From assembly GCF_002284535.1 (NCBI RefSeq), contig NZ_NPKH01000039.1, positions 402,847 through 465,717 on the forward strand: 62,871 bases of DNA, read 5' to 3'. Below are positions 42,817 to 51,885 of this stretch, in pieces. A program made the position numbers and the translations under genes. Positions within the stretch are counted from its first letter, which is position 1. The number at the start of each line of letters is the position of its first letter. This stretch comes from Mesorhizobium wenxiniae. GTDB taxonomy: Bacteria > Pseudomonadota > Alphaproteobacteria > Rhizobiales > Rhizobiaceae. The notes beneath the pieces were generated by a model. That model was not told the origin of the DNA. It saw nothing but the letters and a program-made list of their open reading frames with translations, and did not search any database.

Positions 42817-44184
42817 TCAATTCCCCGCCTGTGTCTGCGGCAAGAGATAGCCTGATGTCGAATGGTTGAGATTGAGATAGCGCGCTGCAACGTCCCTGAC
42901 TTCGTCGGCGGTGACCCTGCGGATGCGGCCCGGCCATTCCTCGACATCCCTGACGCTGCCGCCGGTGGCGAGCGTCGCGCCGTAGATGTTGGCCATCGAA
43001 TCCTGCTTGTCGCGGGCGAAGATCATCGAGCGGACGAAACGATCCTTGGCCTTCTCCAGCTCGCCTGACGTGACGCCGTCCTTAGCGATGCGGGCGACCT
43101 CGGCCTCGACCGCCGCCTGGACATCGGCCAGCCTGGCGTCGCCGCGCGGCGCGCCATAGACGGTGAAGTTGGTGGCATCGAGCATGGTGCCCTGGAAGAA
43201 GGCGCCGGCCTCGGCGGCGATGCCCTGCTTGACGACAAGCTGCTGGTGGAGCCGGCTGCGGCTACCGCCGCCGAGGATCTCCGCCAGCAAGTCCAGCGCT
43301 TCCGCTTCGCCCGGCTTTGCAGTGTGATAGGAGGGAACCACCCATTGCGTCGAAAAGTTCGGCACACTGACACGCGCATCAGTGAGCGTCACCGTGCGCC
43401 TGGTGTTCTGCTCGGGTTCGACCGGACGGATGCGCGGCGGCAGGTCTGGACCACGCGCAATCTTGCCATACGTCTTTTCGGCCAGCGCCTTGACCACCTC
43501 CGGGTCGACATCGCCGGCCACCACCAGCACGGCGTTGTTGGGCGTGTAATATTTGTCGTAGAAAGCCTTGGCATCGGCGCGGTTCAGCTTCTCCATCTCC
43601 TGCATCCAGCCGATCACCGGAATGCGATAGGGCTGGTTCTGCCACAGCGTGGCGTCGACCTCCTCGCCGAGCACCGCCTGCGGATTGCTGTCGATGCGCG
43701 AGCGGCGTTCCTCCAGGATCACGTCGCGCTCGGTGGCGATGACATTGTCGTTGAGGATGAGGTTGCGCATGCGATCAGCCTCGAAATCCATCATCTGCTC
43801 GAGCGCCTGCGGCACCACCGTCTCGTAAAACGCGGTGTAGTCATAGGAGGTGAAAGCGTTGTTCGAACCGCCGATCGCGGAGACGGCGCGGTCGAACGCG
43901 CCGGCCGCGTGATTGGTCGTCGCCTTGAACATCAGATGCTCGAAGAAATGGGCGATGCCGGACTTGCCGGGCGGCTCATCCGCGCTGCCGATCTTGTACC
44001 ACACCATATGGGTGACGATCGGCGCCCGGTGATCGGGAATGACGACAACCTCCATGCCGTTGTCGAGCAGGAAATTCGTCACCTTGCCGTCGTCCGGCTT
44101 GTTGTCGGCCAGCACCGGGCCGGTCATCACGAGAGCCAGCGCCAAGAGCGTTCCGCGCAGCCATTCAGCCTGAGGTGTCATCAA
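42817..44184 (-). CDS. M16 family zinc metallopeptidase (catalytic)
   Basis: 455 residues, exported: signal LRGTLLALALVMTGPVLA precedes DNKPDDG. Inverted zinc-binding motif HFFEH (His79, Glu82, His83) with a downstream glutamate in ERDVILEERRSRIDSNPQ. The C-terminal M16_C domain starts near KLNRADAKAFYDKYYTPNN. Followed after 4 bp by a gene for an inactive M16 homologue; the two likely form a periplasmic heterodimer, as in other alphaproteobacteria. Confidence 0.93.
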   Translation of the reverse strand: MMTPQAEWLRGTLLALALVMTGPVLADNKPDDGKVTNFLLDNGMEVVVIPDHRAPIVTHMVWYKIGSADEPPGKSGIAHFFEHLMFKATTNHAAGAFDRAVSAIGGSNNAFTSYDYTAFYETVVPQALEQMMDFEADRMRNLILNDNVIATERDVILEERRSRIDSNPQAVLGEEVDATLWQNQPYRIPVIGWMQEMEKLNRADAKAFYDKYYTPNNAVLVVAGDVDPEVVKALAEKTYGKIARGPDLPPRIRPVEPEQNTRRTVTLTDARVSVPNFSTQWVVPSYHTAKPGEAEALDLLAEILGGGSRSRLHQQLVVKQGIAAEAGAFFQGTMLDATNFTVYGAPRGDARLADVQAAVEAEVARIAKDGVTSGELEKAKDRFVRSMIFARDKQDSMANIYGATLATGGSVRDVEEWPGRIRRVTADEVRDVAARYLNLNHSTSGYLLPQTQAGN

Positions 44185-44277
44185 TGGCTCCGGTTGTCAT
44201 GGGCGGGACGATAGGCGGGGATGGCGATACAGGCAAAGTGATTTGTTCGTCATTTTCGCGCGCAAAGGAGGCCGAAC

Positions 44278-44832
44278 TCAGGCGGCTTCGATGAAGCGGA
44301 TAACCGTCTCGCCATAGCTGCGCTCGTCGACAACCGAAAAGCCCGGCCCTGCCTCGAACGGCGCCGCTGCCGCCTCCTCGACGACGCAGAGCGCGCCGGG
44401 GGCGAGCCAGCCGCCGGCCTTGGCCGAGCGCAAGGCACGCTCACCCAGTCCCTTGCCATAGGGCGGGTCGGCGAACACCAGGCCGAACGCGGCGATCGTG
44501 CCCGCGTCGCCCAGGGCCGTAGCGTCGCGACGAAATATCTTGGTACGCCCGGTGAGGCCGAAGGCCTCGACATTGGTGCGGATCAGGCCGCGCCCTTCCG
44601 CCGATTCTTCGATGAAGACGCCATAAGATGCGCCGCGTGACAGCGCCTCGAGTCCGAGCGCGCCGGTGCCGGCGAACAGGTCGAGCACGCGCGCGCCGAT
44701 CAGCCTGTCGGGGAAGCGATGCGCCAGCACGTTGAAGACAGCCTCGCGGGTGCGGTCGGTGGTCGGACGGATGGCGCTTGAGCGGGGCGTCGCCAGCGGA
44801 CGCCCGCGAAACTCACCGCCGACGATCCGCAT
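44278..44832 (-). CDS. rsmD: 16S rRNA (guanine(966)-N(2))-methyltransferase RsmD
   Basis: 184 residues, the usual size. It begins MRIVGGEFRGRPL. SAM-binding motif I is LDLFAGTGALG (residues 50-60) and the catalytic motif is DPPY (122-125). Methylates G966 of 16S rRNA in the 30S subunit. The start at 44832 overlaps the end of rluB by 20 bp; the longer open frame is rluB read out of phase. Confidence 0.95.
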   Translation of the reverse strand: MRIVGGEFRGRPLATPRSSAIRPTTDRTREAVFNVLAHRFPDRLIGARVLDLFAGTGALGLEALSRGASYGVFIEESAEGRGLIRTNVEAFGLTGRTKIFRRDATALGDAGTIAAFGLVFADPPYGKGLGERALRSAKAGGWLAPGALCVVEEAAAAPFEAGPGFSVVDERSYGETVIRFIEAA

Positions 44833-47068
44833 TGCCTCCCCTTGATCCCTTGGGGCCCCTGCGCGGCCGGTCGCCGCCTTTGCCGCTATCACTGCTGCCG
44901 GAATTGGGGCGTTCGCCACGCGGCTTGCCGAACGGCTTTGCGCCTCCGGGTTTGGCCGGCTTGCCGGAAGACGGCTTGAACGAGGCCTTGCGTTCCTTGG
45001 CTTCGGCCGCCTTGGCGGCGTCGGCGTCCGCCCTGCCCTTGCCGATCGGCCGCGCGCCCGGCGCCATCCAGACATTGGCCTTGCGCTGGCCCGGCGGCTC
45101 GATCGGACGCTGCTCGCGTTCGGACTTTTTCCTGCCGCCCGGTTTTCCGCCAAAGCCGCCCGGCCTCGGGCCGCGATCGCCAAAGCCGCCGCGTTCAGGC
45201 CCGCTGCGTTCAGATTTTGGGCCACGCTCACCAAAGCTCTTTTCCGGCGCAAAGCTTCTACCGGGACTTGTCGACAGCTTGCCCAGCGCCGCGTCGCGGC
45301 CGCCTTCGCGGCGTTTGCGGTTCTTGATCAATCCGCCTTCGCCGATCGGACGGCGTTCGCCGTCGCGGGTGAATTTCGGCCGCTCCGGTTCCTCTTCCCG
45401 CACCGCTTCGCGCCGCACCGGCCTGTTGGAAAACGGCTTGGTGATGTCAGCGTCGAAATTGGCGCCGGACTCCTCGACCAGGCGTTCGCCAAGCTGGTCG
45501 CGCAGCACCCGGCCCTTGATCTCCAGCACATGACCCTCCGGCAGGTCGTCGAGCTGGAACGGTCCGTAGGAAATGCGGATCAGTCGCGTCACGTCGAGGC
45601 CAAGCGAGCCCAGTATGTTCCTGACTTCGCGGTTCTTGCCTTCGCGCAGGCCGAGCGTCAGCCAGGCGTTGGTGCCTTGCTCGCGGTCGAGCGTCGCCTC
45701 GATGGCGCCATAAAAGACGCCGTCAACGGCAATGCCTTCGCGCAAGCCGGCGAGCGCACTTTCCTCGACCTTGCCGTGGACGCGCACGCGGTAGCGCCTG
45801 AGCCAGCCAGTCGCCGGCAGTTCGAGCACGCGCGCCAGTCCGCCATCATTGGTGAGCAGCAGCAGGCCTTCGGTGTTGATGTCGAGCCGGCCGATAGTCA
45901 TCAGCCGCGGCAGCTCGGCCGGCAGCACGTCGAAGACGGTCTTGCGGCCCTCGGGATCACGGTTGGTGGTGACGACGCCGGCCGGCTTGTGGAACAGGAA
46001 CAGCCGGGTGCGCTCGATCGGCGGGATCTCCATGCCGTCGAGATGGACGATGTCGCCAGGCATAACATTGAAGGCGGGCGAGGACAGCACCCTTCCATTT
46101 ACCTTGACGCGGCCGGCCGCGATCAGCTCCTCGGCATCGCGGCGCGAGGCAAGGCCGGCGCGGGCCAGCCGCTTGGCAATGCGCTCACCAGCCTCTTCCG
46201 TCGCTTCGGCGGGACGCGGGCGAGGCTTGAAGCCGCCGGCCGATGCCCCTTGGTGCCGATCACCGGCAAAATCGCGCTTGGGGCGATCACTGAAGTCTCC
46301 CTTGGGACGGTCGAAGCGCCTTTCGCTGCGCTCGCCTTCGGCAGCCGCCGGCCGGTCACCGCGTGGCGCATAGGGTTTTCGAGGCCCCTCGCGCTTTTCA
46401 TAAGGTTTGCCTTCAGGGCGCGGCCCCTTGCCGAACGGCCGGTCGCCACTTTTGAAGTCGCGCTTCGGCCGCTCGCCGTCAGCCGCGATCGGGCGGTCGC
46501 CGCGCGGGGCGTATGGCTTGCGCGGCCCCTCACGCTTTTCATAGGGCTTGCCTTCAGGGCGCGGCCCCTTGCCGAACGGCCGGTCGCCACTTTTGAAGTC
46601 GCGCTTCGGCCGCTCGCCGTCAGCCGCGATCGGGCGGTCGCCGCGCGGGGCGTATGGCTTGCGCGGCCCCTCACCCTTTTCATAGGGCTTGCCTTCAGGG
46701 CGCGGCCCCTTGCCGAACGGCCGGTCGCCACTTTTGAAGTCGCGCTTCGGCCGCTCGCCGTCAGCCGCGATCGGGCGGTCGCCGCGCGGGGCGTATGGCT
46801 TGCGCGGCCCCTCACGCTTTTCATAGGGCTTGCCTTCAGGGCGCGGCCCCTTGCCGAACGGCCGGTCGCCACTTTTGAAGTCGCGCTTCGGCCGCTCGCC
46901 GTCAGCCGCCATCGGTCGATCGCCGCGCGGCGCGTACGGCTTTTTCGCGCCGAAGGACGGCTTACCGCCCTTGCCGGCAGCGGTATCACGACCACGCGGG
47001 CCCGACGGTTTCGGGCCGTTCTTGCGGGGACCCTTTTGGCGCGGGAATTTCTTGTCTTTGTCGTCCAT
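44813..47068 (-). CDS. rluB: 23S rRNA pseudouridine synthase (RluB/RsuA family) with repetitive basic extensions
   Basis: 751 residues, far longer than the usual ~250-300. Residues 43-230 are four nearly identical 47-residue repeats (KPYAPRGDRP.. to ..YEKREGPR), followed by a partial fifth and other RG/K/P-rich sequence. The S4 RNA-binding domain follows (about 296-340, ERIAKRLARAGLASRRDAEE), then the catalytic core with GRLDINTEGLLLLTNDGG (catalytic Asp396). A second disordered, Arg/Gly/Pro-rich tail fills residues ~530-751. Start ATG at 47068 (MDDKDKKF); a GTG 21 bases upstream is possible. Followed by rsmD in the same transcript, both acting on rRNA. Confidence 0.92.
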   Translation of the reverse strand: MDDKDKKFPRQKGPRKNGPKPSGPRGRDTAAGKGGKPSFGAKKPYAPRGDRPMAADGERPKRDFKSGDRPFGKGPRPEGKPYEKREGPRKPYAPRGDRPIAADGERPKRDFKSGDRPFGKGPRPEGKPYEKGEGPRKPYAPRGDRPIAADGERPKRDFKSGDRPFGKGPRPEGKPYEKREGPRKPYAPRGDRPIAADGERPKRDFKSGDRPFGKGPRPEGKPYEKREGPRKPYAPRGDRPAAAEGERSERRFDRPKGDFSDRPKRDFAGDRHQGASAGGFKPRPRPAEATEEAGERIAKRLARAGLASRRDAEELIAAGRVKVNGRVLSSPAFNVMPGDIVHLDGMEIPPIERTRLFLFHKPAGVVTTNRDPEGRKTVFDVLPAELPRLMTIGRLDINTEGLLLLTNDGGLARVLELPATGWLRRYRVRVHGKVEESALAGLREGIAVDGVFYGAIEATLDREQGTNAWLTLGLREGKNREVRNILGSLGLDVTRLIRISYGPFQLDDLPEGHVLEIKGRVLRDQLGERLVEESGANFDADITKPFSNRPVRREAVREEEPERPKFTRDGERRPIGEGGLIKNRKRREGGRDAALGKLSTSPGRSFAPEKSFGERGPKSERSGPERGGFGDRGPRPGGFGGKPGGRKKSEREQRPIEPPGQRKANVWMAPGARPIGKGRADADAAKAAEAKERKASFKPSSGKPAKPGGAKPFGKPRGERPNSGSSDSGKGGDRPRRGPKGSRGGNADRRR
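46379..46942 (-). repeat. 141-bp tandem repeat, four in-frame copies within rluB
   Basis: Four head-to-tail 141-bp units encode the RluB 47-residue repeats. Differences between copies are only a few bases (for example Met/Ile at the eleventh residue in copy 1 and Gly for Arg in YEKGEGPR of copy 2), so the expansion is recent. A degenerate fifth unit follows towards 46260. Confidence 0.92.
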
Positions 47069-47088
47069 GTGGCTTTTGCTCGTTTGCA

Positions 47089-47132
47089 CTACAGCTTTGC
47101 GCGTCCGTACGGACGCGCAAAGGACGCTGTAG
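47089..47132. repeat. 26-bp perfect palindrome with outer arms upstream of rluB
   Basis: A perfect 26-bp inverted repeat at 47096-47121 (centre cgcgtccgtacggacgcg) is enclosed by outer arms ctacagc (47089-47095) and gctgtag (47126-47132). It lies 20 bp upstream of the rluB start codon, so it would fold in the 5' leader of the rluB transcript. Either a dispersed repeat or a leader regulatory hairpin. Confidence 0.7.
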
Positions 47133-47145
47133 GACTTTGATTTGG

Positions 47146-47190
47146 CGCATGATCCCTTCCGAAACCGATTCCGGTTTTCGGGGTCATGCG
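47146..47190. repeat. Short rhizobial palindromic repeat (CCGAAAACCGG family), copy 2
   Basis: Outer arms cgcatgatccc and ggggtcatgcg enclose gaaaccgattccggttttc. It belongs to the widespread rhizobial element with a GCATGATCC end and a self-complementary core, and resembles the elements at 26350 and 58416 in layout. Located between divergent rluB and tadA. Confidence 0.75.
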
Positions 47191-47244
47191 CTAGATAACA
47201 GGATCACGCCGGAGTAGCGAGGAGATAATAGGAATGGAAACCGC

Positions 47245-47697
47245 TTGAAGCGGCCGGATTTCATGGCGCTGGCGCTGAAGGAGGCCGAAGCCGCCGCCTT
47301 GCGCGGCGAAGTGCCGGTCGGCGCGGTCATCGCCAGCGGCGATATGGTCGTTGCCAGTGCCAGCAACCGCACCCGCGAGCTTTCCGACCCCACCGCCCAT
47401 GCCGAGATGCTGGCGATCCGCGAGGCCTGCCGCAAGCTATCGAGCGAGCGGCTCACCGGCCACGATCTCTATGTGACGCTGGAGCCCTGCGCCATGTGCG
47501 CCGGCGCCATTTCCTTCGCCAGGTTGCGCCGGCTCTATTTCGGCGCCGCCGACGAGAAGGGCGGCGCCGTGGTCAACGGCGTGCGCTTCTTCGCCTCACC
47601 GACGTGCCACCATGTGCCAGACATCTATCCAGGCATGGCTGAAAGCGACGCGGCGCTGCTCCTGAAGGATTTTTTCAGAGAGCGACGCGAACCGTAG
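47245..47697 (+). CDS. tadA: tRNA-specific adenosine deaminase
   Basis: 150 residues from a TTG. Converts A34 to inosine in the tRNA-Arg anticodon. Zinc deaminase motifs are HAE (His52, Glu54) and PCAMC (Cys82, Cys85). Start uncertain: an ATG at 47234 has an excellent GAGGAGA site 8 bases upstream but is out of frame; one extra A in the GAAA at 47237-47240 would join it (MENRLKRPDFMALA). Otherwise the TTG at 47245 or the ATG at 47263 must be used. An essential enzyme, so the gene is expected to be functional. Confidence 0.92.
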   Translation: MKRPDFMALALKEAEAAALRGEVPVGAVIASGDMVVASASNRTRELSDPTAHAEMLAIREACRKLSSERLTGHDLYVTLEPCAMCAGAISFARLRRLYFGAADEKGGAVVNGVRFFASPTCHHVPDIYPGMAESDAALLLKDFFRERREP

Positions 47698-47726
47698 CGT
47701 CGCCGGATTTCCCTGGCGCCGGCAGC

Positions 47727-48404
47727 TTACCACGGCAGCCAGTCGAACATGCCGCCGCTCTTGTTCTTGGCGGCCGCTTCCTTCTTGAGGCGGCGTGCTT
47801 TCTTGTATTCGTCCTCGCCGAGGTCGTCCACCGGCGCGGTGGCGGCAGCGGCGCGGTATTGCACCGGCGGCTCGCTCAGATATCTGCGGGTGTTCGGATC
47901 ACCCTGCTTGGCTTCGGCGAGGCGGCGCTTGACCTCGGCGGCGCGCCCCTTGTCCGAATCCGCGGGCGTCCAGGCCGGCGGATGACTGGAAGCCGACTGC
48001 GCCATCGCAGTCTTGACCGCCGACGGATCCGTCTGGACGTCATCGACGATCTGCGCCTGATAGTCCGGATCGTCCTGATGGAGCGTCGCCTCGGCGCGCA
48101 GGCGAGCGCGGCGTTGCTCGGGCGATTCCGGCCAATCGGCGCTTGCCGTCGCGATGCTTTCCTGCGGCGGCGGCAGTTCCTTCTGACCCGGCGCCGGCTT
48201 CACCAGTTCGGGGCGCGGCTTGTAGTCGATCTTTTCCTTGTTCTTCGGCATGACTGTAAAAGCGCTGGTGAGATCGCCGGCAAGCTGGGCGGAGGCGGTC
48301 TTGTCGGTCCCGTAGGTCGGCGAGCCCATGCAGCCGGACAGGGCCAGGCCGGATACGACAAGCGGCGCCAGCAGCGCAACGCGCGCGCAAGTTCTTTCGG
48401 TCAT
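47727..48404 (-). CDS. Lipoprotein of unknown function
   Basis: 225 residues. Signal peptide with lipobox LALSGC, lipidated Cys25, start ATG at 48404 (MTERTCARV). The mature part is polar and proline-rich with an acidic/basic C-terminus (EYKKARRLKKEAAAKNKSGG) ending in GMFDWLPW. No domain recognised; such proteins are conserved beside ileS in related rhizobia as far as I recall. Convergent with tadA, 29 bp apart. Confidence 0.8.
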   Translation of the reverse strand: MTERTCARVALLAPLVVSGLALSGCMGSPTYGTDKTASAQLAGDLTSAFTVMPKNKEKIDYKPRPELVKPAPGQKELPPPQESIATASADWPESPEQRRARLRAEATLHQDDPDYQAQIVDDVQTDPSAVKTAMAQSASSHPPAWTPADSDKGRAAEVKRRLAEAKQGDPNTRRYLSEPPVQYRAAAATAPVDDLGEDEYKKARRLKKEAAAKNKSGGMFDWLPW

Positions 48405-48593
48405 GGCAAAAAGTCCCACTCTAGCAGCCTCTCGATCACCACCGGCCAAAGGCCCGGTCCCCCATCGCTTATGCTTCCGACGGAAATCCGGCGACAATTT
48501 GTCGGCCGGAGTTTCGCGTGTTTACCTCAACCACTCGTTAAGGGCAACGAGCGGGGGCTGATCAGCCGCCCGCCGTGGCATTTGTGCACCGCC

Positions 48594-51593
48594 TTATATA
48601 CGACCAAGCGCCTTCAATTCATGCAGGACCGCCGCGTCCCGCGCCGAAACGTCGGGGAATTCCTCGTCCTGCCCGACATCGGCCGTGTATCGCCATGAGC
48701 GCGCGCATTTGACTAGGCCCCGGTCCTCGGCTTTCTCGACCACCACGGCGACGCCCTTGATGTCGTCCAGCGTGAAGGCACCAGAAGGCGCGTCGCCATG
48801 CGCAATGACCAGATCGCTGGTGATCGCCATTTCGGCCATGTCGACATCTGATATCGCCGCTTCGAGCGCCGCATCGTCGAGCATGACGACCGGCACCGCT
48901 TCCAGCGACGAGCCGATGACCTTCTGGGCACGTGCGATCTCCAGAGCGCCGGTGACGACACGGCGGACCTGCCGCACCTTGCGCCATTTTTCCGCCAGCG
49001 CCTCGTTCTTCCAGCCGGACGGGATTGGCGGGAACTGGTCGAGATGCACCGAGACGGCGTCCGGATGGCGGTCGAGCCAAGCCTCCTCCATAGTGAAGGG
49101 CAGCATCGGCGCCAGCCATTTCACCAGGCAGTCGAACAGATGGCGTACCACCTGCACGGACGCCTTGCGCTTTACGCTGGACGGCGCCTCGCAGTAGAGC
49201 GCGTCCTTGCGGATGTCGAAATAGAAGGCCGACAGCTCGACCACCATGAAGTCGAGCAGCGTGCGGGTGATGCGCTTGAACTCGAAGGCGTCGTAGCCCG
49301 CGCGCACGACTTCATCGAGTTCGGAAAGCCGGTGCAGCATCAGCCGCTCCAGCTCCGGCATCTTGTCCAGCGGCACGTCCTCGCGATCGTCATGGGCAAG
49401 CGTGCCCAGCATCCAGCGGATGGTGTTGCGCAGCTTGCGGTAGGCGTCGACATTGGTCTGCAAGACGTTCTTGCCGAGCCGCTGATCCTCCCAGTAGTCG
49501 GTCGTCACCACCCATAGCCGCAGGATATCGGCGCCCGACTGTTTGATGACGTCCTGCGGCACCACGGTGTTGCCGAGCGACTTCGACATCTTGCGCCCCT
49601 CCTCGTCCATGGTGAAACCATGGGTGACGACGGTGTCGTAAGGCGCCCTGCCCGTGGTGCCGCAGCTTTCAAGCAGCGAGGAGTGGAACCAGCCGCGATG
49701 CTGGTCGGAGCCTTCGAGATAGACGTCGGCCGGCCATTTCAGGTCAGGACGATCCTCCAGGGTGAAGACATGGGTCGAGCCGGAATCGAACCAGACGTCG
49801 AGGATGTCCATCACCTGCTGCCATTTCGAGGCATCGTGGTTGCCGAGGAAACGCTCCTTGGCGCCGGCCGCAAACCAGGCGTCGGCGCCTTCCTTCTCGA
49901 AGGCGTCCATGATGCGCTGGTTGACCGCCTCGTCGCGCAGGACATTGCCGTCGGCATCGGCGAAGACGGCGATCGGCACGCCCCAGGCGCGCTGGCGCGA
50001 CAGCACCCAGTCGGGGCGCTCCTCGATCATGGCGCGGATGCGGTTCTGGCCGGCGGCAGGCACGAAGCGGGTGTCGTCGATGGCCTTCAAGGCACGGCTG
50101 CGCAGCGTCGTGCCGTCGCCGAGCTCCTTGTCCATGTAGACGAACCATTGCGGCGTGTTGCGGAAGATGATCGGCTTCTTCGACCGCCACGAATGCGGAT
50201 AGGAATGCTTCAGCCGGCCGCGCGCGAACAGCGCGTTGCGCTTGATCAGCTCGTCGATGACCGCCTGATTGGCATTGCCCTTCTTGCCGTTGTCGTCGAT
50301 GACGCGGGCCGCACCGCCCTCGCGGTCCGGGCCGAAGCCGGGCGCATCCTTGGTGAAGAAGCCGGCGTCGTCGACAGGGAACGGGATCGCCGTGTCGATG
50401 CCGCGTTGGCGCAGTTCCGATGCAGCGTCCGTCCAGGCATCGAAGTCCTCGCGGCCGTGACTGGGCGAGGTGTGAACGAAGCCGGTGCCGGCATCGTCGG
50501 TGACGTGGTCGCCGGCGAGCATTGGGACGGGGAAGTCGTAGCCGCCATTCAAATCTTTGAAGGGATGAGAAAGGGTAAGGCTTCCAAGCTCTTCGGCCGA
50601 AATGCTACGGAAGCGATTCATCGTCACTTTGGCTTTGGCCGCAGCCTCGTCCGCCAACGCGTCGGCAAAGATCAGTCTTTCGCCAGGCTGCGGGCCGAAA
50701 GCATTCTCGGCCGCAGTGACCTCGTAGAGGCCATAGTTGATGCGTGGCGAATAGTTTACGGCGCGGTTGCCGGGTATGGTCCACGGCGTGGTCGTCCAGA
50801 TGACGACATGGGCCTCCAGCAAGTCCAGTGACGTCTGCGTCAGCTTTGGATCCAAGGCCGGCTGCCCATCTTCGACGTTGGTGACCTGACGAGCGAGGCT
50901 GACGACCGGAAACTTCGCCCAGATCGTGTCGCTCTCATAGTCCTGGTATTCGACCTCAGCCTCGGCCAGTGCGGTGCGCTCGACAACGCTCCACATCACC
51001 GGCTTGGAGCCGCGATAGAGCTGGCCCGACATGGCGAATTTCAACAGTTCGCCGGCGATGCGCGCCTCGGCATGGAACGCCATCGTCGTATAGGGATTGT
51101 CGAAGTCGCCGACGACACCGAGCCTCTGGAACTCGCCGCCCTGCACCTTGATCCAGTGCGCGGCGAACTCGCGGCATTCCTTGCGGAACTCGTTGACCGG
51201 GACCTCGTCCTTGTTCTTGCCCTTGGCGCGGTATTGCTCCTCGATTTTCCATTCGATCGGCAGGCCGTGGCAATCCCAGCCGGGCACATAGTTCGAGTCG
51301 TAGCCGCGCATCTGGAACGAGCGGGTGATGACGTCCTTGAGGATCTTGTTCAGCGCATGGCCGATATGGATGTTGCCGTTGGCGTAGGGCGGGCCGTCAT
51401 GTAGCACGTATTTTTCGCGGCCGGCGGCGTTTTCGCGCAGCTTGCGGTAAAGGTCCATGTCCTGCCAGCGCTTGACCAGCAGCGGTTCCTTCTCGGGCAA
51501 GCCGGCGCGCATCGGGAAATCCGTCTGCGGCAGATAAAGCGTTTTGGAATAGTCGATCGTTTCAACAGTGTCGGTCATTGGGGTATCGGTCAT
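48594..51593 (-). CDS. ileS: Isoleucine--tRNA ligase
   Basis: 999 residues. Class I aminoacyl-tRNA synthetase charging tRNA-Ile: HIGH motif in PYANGNIHIGHALNKIL (residues 76-79), KMSKS in GRKMSKSLGNTVVPQ, the large CP1 editing insertion (TTTPWTIPGNRAV and downstream THGFTMDEE), and a C-terminal anticodon-binding domain. Start ATG at 51593; another ATG at 51578 is possible. No zinc-finger tail of the long bacterial form is obvious. Confidence 0.96.
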   Translation of the reverse strand: MTDTPMTDTVETIDYSKTLYLPQTDFPMRAGLPEKEPLLVKRWQDMDLYRKLRENAAGREKYVLHDGPPYANGNIHIGHALNKILKDVITRSFQMRGYDSNYVPGWDCHGLPIEWKIEEQYRAKGKNKDEVPVNEFRKECREFAAHWIKVQGGEFQRLGVVGDFDNPYTTMAFHAEARIAGELLKFAMSGQLYRGSKPVMWSVVERTALAEAEVEYQDYESDTIWAKFPVVSLARQVTNVEDGQPALDPKLTQTSLDLLEAHVVIWTTTPWTIPGNRAVNYSPRINYGLYEVTAAENAFGPQPGERLIFADALADEAAAKAKVTMNRFRSISAEELGSLTLSHPFKDLNGGYDFPVPMLAGDHVTDDAGTGFVHTSPSHGREDFDAWTDAASELRQRGIDTAIPFPVDDAGFFTKDAPGFGPDREGGAARVIDDNGKKGNANQAVIDELIKRNALFARGRLKHSYPHSWRSKKPIIFRNTPQWFVYMDKELGDGTTLRSRALKAIDDTRFVPAAGQNRIRAMIEERPDWVLSRQRAWGVPIAVFADADGNVLRDEAVNQRIMDAFEKEGADAWFAAGAKERFLGNHDASKWQQVMDILDVWFDSGSTHVFTLEDRPDLKWPADVYLEGSDQHRGWFHSSLLESCGTTGRAPYDTVVTHGFTMDEEGRKMSKSLGNTVVPQDVIKQSGADILRLWVVTTDYWEDQRLGKNVLQTNVDAYRKLRNTIRWMLGTLAHDDREDVPLDKMPELERLMLHRLSELDEVVRAGYDAFEFKRITRTLLDFMVVELSAFYFDIRKDALYCEAPSSVKRKASVQVVRHLFDCLVKWLAPMLPFTMEEAWLDRHPDAVSVHLDQFPPIPSGWKNEALAEKWRKVRQVRRVVTGALEIARAQKVIGSSLEAVPVVMLDDAALEAAISDVDMAEMAITSDLVIAHGDAPSGAFTLDDIKGVAVVVEKAEDRGLVKCARSWRYTADVGQDEEFPDVSARDAAVLHELKALGRI

Positions 51594-51885
51594 TGGTCTG
51601 CCATATGCATTGCCCGGCAAAAGAGCCCGGGCGTTGAACTATCATGATCTGGAAAAAGCGCGAGAGGCCGCGCGCAAAATTCCCGGCGGCTCCGGCGGCG
51701 CTCAAGCCGTCCGGAACACCGGGCTCGTAATTCGTATCGCAAGCGCGAGAGGGCGCGAAACGCTCGTCATGGCCGGGCTTTTAGCCGAGACAGGCGATAT
51801 TGAAAAGCCCGAACTCTCGGTGCCTTCATTGCAGCTAATGACGTCATAATGCATCCGGCCGATAGGCGATTGCCGGGCTAAGCAC

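Noticed and set aside
46379..46942. CRISPR-like or mobile-element repeat
   Set aside because: The 141-bp units are contiguous and in frame within rluB; they encode protein.
45530..47140. 536-codon open frame antisense to rluB, itself repetitive
   Set aside because: Its repeats are just the reverse reading of the 141-bp rluB repeats; the S4 and catalytic motifs are on the minus strand.
51568..51849. 93-codon plus-strand frame upstream of ileS
   Set aside because: Overlaps the ileS start on the opposite strand, no family resemblance and no convincing ribosome site.
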